Source of the DNA: FW021-bin31 sp036278455
GTDB lineage: Bacteria > Bacteroidota > Bacteroidia > Chitinophagales > Chitinophagaceae
Assembly (NCBI GenBank): GCA_036278455.1
Contig: DASULB010000543.1
Span: 1-13,581, forward strand
DNA: 13,581 bases
Direction of reading: 5' to 3'
Made by a program: the position numbers and the translations under genes. Below the pieces are notes generated by a model. It was not told where the DNA came from. It saw only the letters and a list, made by a program, of their open reading frames with translations, and did not search any database. This document shows, in pieces, positions 7,466-13,581 of this stretch (its first letter is position 1; each line of letters begins with the position of its first letter).

Positions 7466-8266
7466 TCACGGGTGGCTTGCAATGATCACCTTCACACCTC
7501 TTTCATCCAATTGCTTCACGATCCCGGAGGAGACGCCTTCATCGGTAATAATGTACCGCACCTGGTCAAAATCGCAAACCTTCCCCAGGCCGCGTCGCCC
7601 GAATTTGGTGCTGTCCGCCAATACAGCGACTACCTGTGCCGATTCGATCATCTTTTTATTCAAATTGGCCTCCGCAAGATTGGTGATGGACAACCCAAAA
7701 TCCAGGTCGATCCCATCTACTCCAAGAAAGAGAATGCCACAGGAAATGTCTTCCAGCGTGTGTTCTGCCTGGGCGCCGGCTACCGAGGATGAGTTGGCCC
7801 TTATCAGGCCACCGAGCTGTAATACTTCTATATTGGGCCGGCTGGATAACTCCAGCGTAACTTTTACGGCGGGCGTAATCACGGTTAACCTTTTAGAGGG
7901 ATGAAGTGCACGTGCCAGGGAAAAGACGGTGGTGCCTGAGCCAATCATTATAGAATCATTATCGCCAATAATCGTTAAGGCTGCCTTGGCAATCAGATCT
8001 TTTTCCTTTGCATGGAAGAACTCCTTTTCATTGATTGGCCGCTCAATGGTGTAAGGGTTACTGATAGAGCCACCTCCACGCGTACGAAATAAGAGTCCCT
8101 TGTCTTCCAGAAGTTTCAGGTCCTTTCGGATGGTCACCCCTGACACGCGGGTCAGATCGCTTAATTCTTCGATCATGACCCGACCATTTTCCTGTAATCG
8201 TTTTAGGATGAGCTCGTGTCGGTTTGTACTATTCTTCATCGGTTTTTTCGATGTCATGCCTTTCAT
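7466..8266 (-). CDS. DeoR/GlpR-family transcriptional regulator
   Basis: A 266-residue cytoplasmic repressor-type protein. An N-terminal DeoR winged helix-turn-helix occupies about residues 16-70 (core VSGVTIRKDLKLLEDKGLL, then the RTRGGG wing). The C-terminal sensor domain, about residues 85-250, belongs to the ISOCOT-like fold that binds phosphorylated sugars or glycerol-3-phosphate in this family. Typical elements are GSGTT (109-113), LGG (151-153), GVDGID (182-187) and ADSTKFG (217-223, with Asp218 and Lys221). The start is uncertain: ATGs at 8266, 8257 and 8239 are in frame, and the last gives an N-terminus closest to the usual family length. No clear ribosome-binding site separates them. 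It lies divergent to susC and convergent to the double-SGNH gene, so it is the likely local regulator. The inducer cannot be read from the sequence, but a sugar phosphate or glycerol-3-phosphate would suit the family and the neighbouring GDPD. Confidence 0.93.
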   Translation of the reverse strand: MKGMTSKKPMKNSTNRHELILKRLQENGRVMIEELSDLTRVSGVTIRKDLKLLEDKGLLFRTRGGGSISNPYTIERPINEKEFFHAKEKDLIAKAALTIIGDNDSIMIGSGTTVFSLARALHPSKRLTVITPAVKVTLELSSRPNIEVLQLGGLIRANSSSVAGAQAEHTLEDISCGILFLGVDGIDLDFGLSITNLAEANLNKKMIESAQVVAVLADSTKFGRRGLGKVCDFDQVRYIITDEGVSSGIVKQLDERGVKVIIASHP

Positions 8267-8279
8267 TTTTAAAATGGTA

Positions 8280-8306
8280 TAAAAATACTAAGAAATTGAA
8301 TTTCAA
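8280..8306 (-). promoter_or_regulatory. Candidate promoter of the DeoR-family gene
   Basis: Read on the minus strand, TTG (8306-8304) is followed after 16 bp by TATTTTTA (8287-8280), an imperfect Bacteroidota -33/-7 pair with a slightly short spacer. Transcription would begin near 8274, just before the ATG at 8266 or about 35 nt before the ATG at 8239. The evidence is motif resemblance only, in a very AT-rich region where chance matches are common. Confidence 0.3.
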
Positions 8307-8308
8307 TT
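8294..8308. promoter_or_regulatory. 15-bp perfect palindrome, candidate operator for the DeoR-family regulator
   Basis: AATTGAATTTCAATT consists of two 7-bp arms around a single central base and lies 28 bp upstream of the regulator's first ATG, between the candidate -33 and -7 elements. DeoR-family proteins bind inverted or direct repeats near their own promoters, so an autoregulatory operator is plausible. The arms are AT-rich, and no second copy was found elsewhere in the divergent region. Confidence 0.4.
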
Positions 8309-8665
8309 GTAAATAAAATCTAAATTTAAAAATAGTTAAAAAATAAACGTCTTTTTATAAAAAAATTGTGGGGAGTTGGCGACATTACGCAAATATAATA
8401 TATTGATTATAGTTACTTTATGATGTTTATAGTGTCCAAGCTGTAGATTAATAATAATTTAAAAAAATTAATTTAATTTTATAAAAGTTTGTTTTACTTT
8501 TATCGCCTGCAACTAATTTGAAGAATTGGAAGCCTGCTCCTGTATAACGAGTCGACTTTTTTGAGGTTGGAGGTTGGGCGAGGCTGTATAATGTTGTTTT
8601 CTATTTTACTCTTATGTCATTTTGTGTTTCGTTTAATTAAAAATACTTTTAAAAGACGATCTGTT

Positions 8666-11600
8666 ATGCAAAAGCTTTATGCGTTTCTTCCCAGCAGTAA
8701 ATTTATTTTTTATCTATTGGTGGTCACTTGCTGCAATATCCCGGCCTTTGGAGGTATTAACTTTCCCGTTAAAACAGCAGCCAATTTCCTTTCCGAACTG
8801 GTCGGGCCAACTCTTTCAGATGTGCAGGTACAGGGAACGGTCACCAGCAGTTCGGGTGATCCCTTACCAGGTGTGTCCGTCTCCGTCAAAGGCACCGACC
8901 GGGGGACCGTTACGGATGGTAAGGGTGCATTTGTTCTGCCAAATGTTCCTGATGACGCCACGATTGTATTTTCCTATATCGGGTATGAAGAAAAGGAAGT
9001 GGCGGTAAACAGCCGCTCTGTTATAAACGTACAATTAAAAACAAGTCAGACTGATTTGAGCCAGGTTGTGGTGGTAGGTTATGGTACAGAGCGAAAGGTC
9101 GACCTGACGGGAGCCGTGGATCAGGTGAGTGGCAAGGTACTGAATGAGAGGCCTGTGCCAAACGCGCTAAGGGGGTTGGAGGGTGTTATCCCCGGGGTTT
9201 ATATTAGCATGCCTACCGGTTCGCCTACACAATCTTATTCCATGGTCGTGCGGGGAGAAGGGTCTATCGGGGCCGGCGGCAGGGCATTGGTATTGGTGGA
9301 CGGGATCCCCGGCGATCCCAGCAGGATCAATCCGAATGATATTCAAAGCATATCGGTGATAAAAGATGCCTCGGCGGCAGCTATTTATGGCGCCAGGGGT
9401 GCTTTTGGCGTCGTATTGATCACAACCAAGAACCCGAAGGAGGGTCAAATGCAGGTGAATTATTCCTTTGATTATTCATTGAATGACCGGGCCATTAAAC
9501 CCCAGCTGCTTACCAACGGCTATCTATGGGCGAAGAACTTTAACGACGCTTATTATGCCGCGTACAATACCTATCCGACTACCATCAATACCGGCCTGAG
9601 GTTCTCTCAGGACTACCTGGCGGAATTGGGGAAAAGGAATGCCTATCCCTCCCTGCCCAGGGTAGGTATTGATCCTTCTTCCGGCAAATATGTCTATTAT
9701 GGAAACACCGATTGGCAGCAGCAATTATATGCTGATTATAACCCCTCCATGCAACATTCACTCAGCATATCAGGGGGAAGCAAGAAGGTAGACTATTATA
9801 TATCCGGACGATATTTTTACCAGAAAGGAATTTTCCGCTACAGCCCGGATACCTATAAGGATTATAATTTGAGGGCGAAAGGATCCGTGCAGGTATTTCC
9901 CTGGTTAAAAGTGTCGAATAATTTTTCACTCTCCAGACGGAATTATTTCTGGCCACGATCACAACACAATAGTGGGGTGACCATCTTTAGAAGAATAGCC
10001 GATGAGTATTCCCCATTGGCCATGCTCAGGAATCCTGATGGGACCTTTACCAAAAATGCCGCCATCAGTTTTGAAAGTTTTCTCACCGGAGGAAATTTTG
10101 AGAAGACTGTTTGGAGCCAGTTCAGTAATACCGCCAGCTTTGCAGCTAATTTCCTCAACGACCGATTGAATGTCCATGGTGACGTGAGTTATGTCTTTAC
10201 TCCTTATCTATATGACGCGCAACGTACCCCGGTCCCTTATAGTGATGCTCCCGGTAACTATCTGATGAATGAAACTTCCAATGACTGGGCCAGTGAGAAT
10301 ACGCACCGAACCAATTATATCGGTACCAATATTTATGCTGATTACACCCAGGTATTCGGAAAACACACCTTCAAGGCCATGGTCGGTTATAACTATGAAA
10401 ATACGGTGAGAGAAGATCGCTATTATCAGCGTTATGGGTTGATCAATCCTGATCTTCCTGATCCATCCCTGATCGTAGGGGAGAATTTTTCGCTCACCGG
10501 TGGTGGCTATGAATGGACTACGGCAGGAGAATTCTTCAGGTTGAATTATAATTATGACCAGCGATATCTGGTGGAGATCAATGGCCGGTATGACGGGTCA
10601 TCAAAATTTCCTTCCGGGCAACAATTTGGTTTTTTTCCTTCGGTTTCTTCCGGCTGGCGTATCTCACAGGAACCCTTTTGGAAAGTTTCCAAGAAGATAG
10701 TTTCCAACCTAAAGATAAGAGGCTCTCTTGGCAGCTTGGGAAACGGCAATGTGTCGCCTTACAGCTTTTTGGAAACCATGCCGGTGTCTCAGCTTAACAG
10801 GATGATTGACGGTGTAAATCCGCTGCTCACCAACCAACCCAACGTGATCCCAAATGGGCTGACCTGGGAAAAGGTCACTACCGCCAATGTGGGGGTGGAT
10901 GCGTCTTTTTTGGATGACCGCCTGAGCGTTACCTTTGATAAATACACACGTTACACCACAGCAATGTTCACCCCCGGATTACCCCTGCCCGGCGTGTTTG
11001 GCGCCAGCGTCCCCAAGGGTAATTATGCAGATCTCAAAACCCCTGGATGGGAATTGTCGGTGAATTGGAATGATCAGATCGGAACGGCCCATCCTTTCCA
11101 GTACGGCATTCGGGTGACCTTATCGGATAATTATTCTGTCGTGACCAAATACAACAATCCTAATGGTTTGATCAGTTCCTATTATGTGGGTAAACGTGTG
11201 GGGGATGTATGGGGTTATGTAACAGACGGGCTATTCAAGGATAATCTGGATATTGAGAACAACGCGGCAGACCAGAGCATGGTAGCCGCTGCTACAAACA
11301 ACAAAGAGAACATCCAGCCGGGAGATGTCAAATTCGTAGACCGTAACCACGATGGCAAAATAACACCCGGCGCCGGCACTTTGAAGGATCCGGGAGACAT
11401 GAAAGTCATCGGAAATACGCAGCCCCGCTACCTGTTTGGGCTGACGGGTACCGCGAGTTGGCACCATTTCAATTTCTCCGCCTTCTTTCAGGGAATCGGC
11501 AAAAGAAGTTGGTGGCCGAGCACGGATGCCAGTTACTTCTGGGGGCAATATAACCGACCCTATTCCTTTGAACCGATGGATGTGTACATGAACCAATGGT

Positions 11601-11989
11601 CTCCAGATAATCCCAATGCTTATTTCCCTCGCCTGGTAGGATATGAAGCCAATGGCAGTGGACAAAACAAGGCGTTAAACGTGCCGACGACGAGGTATCT
11701 GCAAAACGTCGCATTTATCAGGCTCAAAAGCCTCACCATTGGCTACAATCTTCCAAAATCACTTATTTCGAAGATAGGAATGGATCATGCAAAAGTATTC
11801 TTTACAGGACAAAACCTTTGGGTATGGTCGCCGATGTTTAAGGTCACCAAAGCGATAGATCCGGAAGCTATTGAGAGCCAGTCCGAAGCTGATGACAATG
11901 TGTACAGTATGGGAGCCATCGTGGGAAGTCAGACCGATGTATATCCTATACTAAAGACCTTTACAATAGGGGTTGACCTTACTTTCTAG
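8666..11989 (+). CDS. SusC/RagA-family TonB-dependent outer-membrane transporter
   Basis: With the ATG at 8666 this is a 1107-residue outer-membrane protein that, with its SusD partner, imports oligosaccharides or other large ligands using TonB energy. I chose this start because MQKLYAFLPSSKFIFYLLVV is a normal signal peptide; the frame is open further upstream (ATG 8591, TTG 8561), but that would place extra hydrophobic sequence before it. Domains: signal peptide about 1-30; carboxypeptidase-D-regulatory-like beta domain about 53-124 (VQGTVTSSSGDPLPGVSVSV to INVQLK); the SusC signature region DLSQVVVVGYG (130-140); plug about 144-255 (LVLVDGIPGD, ISVIKDASAAAIYGARG); barrel from about 256 to the terminal FTIGVDLTF. 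An extracellular-loop-like acidic motif DRNHDGKIT resembles the calcium-binding loops common in SusC. No STN domain is present, so sigma/anti-sigma signalling through this transporter is unlikely. susD follows after 46 bp. Confidence 0.95.
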   Translation: MQKLYAFLPSSKFIFYLLVVTCCNIPAFGGINFPVKTAANFLSELVGPTLSDVQVQGTVTSSSGDPLPGVSVSVKGTDRGTVTDGKGAFVLPNVPDDATIVFSYIGYEEKEVAVNSRSVINVQLKTSQTDLSQVVVVGYGTERKVDLTGAVDQVSGKVLNERPVPNALRGLEGVIPGVYISMPTGSPTQSYSMVVRGEGSIGAGGRALVLVDGIPGDPSRINPNDIQSISVIKDASAAAIYGARGAFGVVLITTKNPKEGQMQVNYSFDYSLNDRAIKPQLLTNGYLWAKNFNDAYYAAYNTYPTTINTGLRFSQDYLAELGKRNAYPSLPRVGIDPSSGKYVYYGNTDWQQQLYADYNPSMQHSLSISGGSKKVDYYISGRYFYQKGIFRYSPDTYKDYNLRAKGSVQVFPWLKVSNNFSLSRRNYFWPRSQHNSGVTIFRRIADEYSPLAMLRNPDGTFTKNAAISFESFLTGGNFEKTVWSQFSNTASFAANFLNDRLNVHGDVSYVFTPYLYDAQRTPVPYSDAPGNYLMNETSNDWASENTHRTNYIGTNIYADYTQVFGKHTFKAMVGYNYENTVREDRYYQRYGLINPDLPDPSLIVGENFSLTGGGYEWTTAGEFFRLNYNYDQRYLVEINGRYDGSSKFPSGQQFGFFPSVSSGWRISQEPFWKVSKKIVSNLKIRGSLGSLGNGNVSPYSFLETMPVSQLNRMIDGVNPLLTNQPNVIPNGLTWEKVTTANVGVDASFLDDRLSVTFDKYTRYTTAMFTPGLPLPGVFGASVPKGNYADLKTPGWELSVNWNDQIGTAHPFQYGIRVTLSDNYSVVTKYNNPNGLISSYYVGKRVGDVWGYVTDGLFKDNLDIENNAADQSMVAAATNNKENIQPGDVKFVDRNHDGKITPGAGTLKDPGDMKVIGNTQPRYLFGLTGTASWHHFNFSAFFQGIGKRSWWPSTDASYFWGQYNRPYSFEPMDVYMNQWSPDNPNAYFPRLVGYEANGSGQNKALNVPTTRYLQNVAFIRLKSLTIGYNLPKSLISKIGMDHAKVFFTGQNLWVWSPMFKVTKAIDPEAIESQSEADDNVYSMGAIVGSQTDVYPILKTFTIGVDLTF

Positions 11990-12035
11990 TTTCTATCAGA
12001 TAACCGTATACTGAACTTTTAAACAGGCTTACAAT

Positions 12036-13581
12036 ATGAAAAAGGTACTTTATTTTGTGGTGTTGATCGCACTCTCTGTGGGGTGTAAAAAGCAGCTCCT
12101 CAATGGGAATAACCAGAAACCATTCGACAAAATATCCCCGTCTACCGCTTTCAATACGGAGAATGACCTAAAGCTGTACGTCAATTCGTTTTACAAGATC
12201 CTTCCCACCGGAGATGGTATTACCCATGGCGATGCCATGAGCGACTATACAGCGGTGAGTACCATTTCGAGCTTTCTGATTCCCGGTGCATATGATTCAA
12301 AAACGGCCGGTGGTTGGTCTTGGAGCAACTTGCGCAACCTGAACTATTTTTTAACACATGCGCCAAAAGAAGCAAAAAAAGCGGGCGTGCGTGAAGCGGT
12401 CATTCGGAATTATGTAGGAGTTGCCAGGTTTTTCCGCGCATGGTTTTATTTTAATATGGTGCAAAGATTTGGTGCTGTTCCCTGGTACAGTAAACCACTG
12501 GATCCATCCGATTCGGCTGCTTTATATAAAGGTCGCGATCCAAGGACGTTGGTGATGGATTCTGTGCTTGCTGACCTGGATTTCGCCTGTAACAACATCG
12601 ATAGCGCAAAGGACAATACGTGTTCGGTGATCACAAAATGGGTCGCCCTGGCGTTTAAATCCCGTGTATGTCTTTTTGAAGGCACCTTCCGGAAATATCA
12701 CCCCGACCTGAAGCTCCAAAGCACGGCCGCCCTCTGGCTACAGCAGGCTGCTTCAGCGGCGCGGCGGGTGATGAAAAGCGGGCTGTATAAAATTCATGTG
12801 GATGCCTCCAACCCTGCATTGAGTTACAGAGAGCTGTTTATCGATCAAAGCGGGCACCCGCCTTCGGATGAAACCATACTGGCTTATGACTGTAGTAGTG
12901 CACTCACCATATTTAATGATGCCAATTGGTATTTCACCAGTCCTACTTATGGCAGCCGGTTAAGCCTTACCAAGCCTTTCGTTAATACGTATCTGGATAT
13001 AGACGGAACACGCTTTACCGACCAAAGCGGATACGAGACGATGCCGTTCCTCGATGAGGTAAAAAAACGGGATCTTCGTCTGCAGCAGACCATCCGCATG
13101 GGAGATTATAAACGCAGTGACGGAACACCGGCCCCGCCTGATTTTTCTTATACGCCTACCGGCTATCAGCCTATAAAATTCACGCTGGATTCCAAGGCCA
13201 CAGACGGAGACAATATCAATGATAATTCCATCCCGATCATCCGCTATGCGGAGGTATTGTTAAATGATGCGGAAGCCATTGCGGAATTGGGAACATTTAC
13301 GCAGCAGGACTGGGATGCAACGATCAAAATATTACGCGAGCGGGCCGGAATAACAAATACGGACATGCCGGTGACCGCGGACCCCTACCTGCAGAAGGCC
13401 TATTTCCCGAACATATCGGATCCCGTTTTATTGGAAATAAGAAGAGAACGGGGTATTGAACTTGCCTTGGAGGGCTTCCGCTTCGATGATCTTCGTCGCT
13501 GGGGCCTCGGCAAGCTGTTGGAAGCGACTTTTGAAGGAATGTATGTCCCCGCCATGGATCAATTATACGACCTGAACGGGG
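12036..13581 (+). CDS. SusD/RagB-family nutrient-binding lipoprotein (3' end outside window)
   Basis: This surface lipoprotein forms the lid over the SusC barrel and binds the incoming ligand. The frame starts at the ATG at 12036 and stays open to the right edge, giving 515 codons, so only the extreme C-terminus is missing. MKKVLYFVVLIALSVGC is a lipoprotein signal peptide with Cys17 as the lipidation site, followed by KK. Family hallmarks are visible: RFFRAWFYFNMVQRFGAVPW (about 131-150, the conserved TPR-helix segment), IPIIRYAEVLLNDAEAIAELG (about 402-422), an RERAGI helix, and RRERGIELALEGFRFDDLRRWG (about 470-490), the C-terminal SusD signature. It lies 46 bp after susC with no terminator between them, so the two are co-transcribed. 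The ligand cannot be predicted because the binding face is poorly conserved across the family. Confidence 0.95.
   Translation, partial: MKKVLYFVVLIALSVGCKKQLLNGNNQKPFDKISPSTAFNTENDLKLYVNSFYKILPTGDGITHGDAMSDYTAVSTISSFLIPGAYDSKTAGGWSWSNLRNLNYFLTHAPKEAKKAGVREAVIRNYVGVARFFRAWFYFNMVQRFGAVPWYSKPLDPSDSAALYKGRDPRTLVMDSVLADLDFACNNIDSAKDNTCSVITKWVALAFKSRVCLFEGTFRKYHPDLKLQSTAALWLQQAASAARRVMKSGLYKIHVDASNPALSYRELFIDQSGHPPSDETILAYDCSSALTIFNDANWYFTSPTYGSRLSLTKPFVNTYLDIDGTRFTDQSGYETMPFLDEVKKRDLRLQQTIRMGDYKRSDGTPAPPDFSYTPTGYQPIKFTLDSKATDGDNINDNSIPIIRYAEVLLNDAEAIAELGTFTQQDWDATIKILRERAGITNTDMPVTADPYLQKAYFPNISDPVLLEIRRERGIELALEGFRFDDLRRWGLGKLLEATFEGMYVPAMDQLYDLNG

Larger units (their letters stand above)
8267..8665. 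other. AT-rich divergent intergenic region between the regulator and susC
   Basis: About 400 bp without a convincing gene. The first 250 bp are very AT-rich and hold the regulator's promoter and the palindrome at 8294-8308. On the plus strand, TACTTTTA at 8495-8502 resembles a Bacteroidota -7 element but has no good TTG 20 bp upstream; if used, it would give susC a leader of roughly 155 nt. From 8562 GAGGTTG is repeated twice in tandem. The susC frame stays open back to a TTG at 8561 and an ATG at 8591, but the peptide so added does not look like a transporter N-terminus. I see no riboswitch, tRNA or clear stem-loop. Confidence 0.5.

Noticed and set aside
7426..7472. Hairpins between the convergent genes (CAGGG/CCCTG at 7427-7441; CCCGT/ACGGG at 7452-7472) as a bidirectional terminator
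   Set aside because: The stems are only 5 bp and no T-tract follows on either strand. A terminator is expected here, but the sequence evidence is too weak to call it.
7422..7904. A 160-codon open frame on the plus strand opposite the regulator gene
   Set aside because: It is antisense to a clear DeoR-family protein, its translation is low in hydrophobic core pattern and rich in Ser, Pro and Thr, and it matches nothing I recognise.
8352..8363. The AT-only palindrome TTTTTATAAAAA as an operator
   Set aside because: In a region of such high AT content this kind of palindrome is expected by chance, and it has no mixed-base arms.

Overview
The window comes from a member of the phylum Bacteroidota. 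A Chitinophagaceae- or Sphingobacteriaceae-like genus is a reasonable guess, but the sequence does not fix it. The evidence is a complete SusC-type TonB-dependent transporter followed by a SusD-type lipoprotein, weak or absent Shine-Dalgarno sequences, and promoter-like TTG-N20-TAnnTTT elements of the Bacteroidota housekeeping type. I see no RNA genes, insertion sequences, phage genes or CRISPR array.

Layout, left to right. (1) The 3' part of a GH36 alpha-galactosidase gene runs off the left edge. It is followed 12 bp later by a small secreted SGNH/GDSL hydrolase (992-1795). (2) A 298-bp AT-rich gap follows, ending in three tandem copies of an exactly 45-bp unit. Each copy carries a promoter-like sequence and an ATG, and the last ATG is the start of the next gene. 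(3) Three same-strand genes follow with short gaps: a Tat-exported phosphocholine-type phospholipase C (2094-4667), a glycerophosphodiester phosphodiesterase lipoprotein (4740-5630), and a secreted protein with two SGNH hydrolase domains (5674-7425). (4) Convergent to these is a DeoR/GlpR-family regulator on the minus strand (7466-8266). (5) After a roughly 400-bp AT-rich divergent intergenic region comes a susC/susD pair (8666-11989 and 12036 to the right edge); susD is cut off close to its expected C-terminus.

Working model (inference). This is a glycan- or lipid-scavenging locus of the polysaccharide-utilisation type. SusC/SusD would capture and import a substrate, the GH36 enzyme would remove alpha-galactose, and the three SGNH domains could remove ester-linked acyl or acetyl groups. 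PLC and GDPD would attack phosphodiester head groups. An alpha-galactosidase, acyl-ester hydrolases, a phospholipase C and a glycerophosphodiesterase together would suit a membrane-lipid or phosphodiester-decorated glycoconjugate better than a plain polysaccharide. The DeoR protein is divergent from susC, and a 15-bp palindrome lies in its own promoter region. It is the obvious local regulator; there is no ECF sigma/anti-sigma pair or hybrid two-component system in view. The most unusual element is the triplicated promoter/start-codon repeat in front of the phospholipase C gene.
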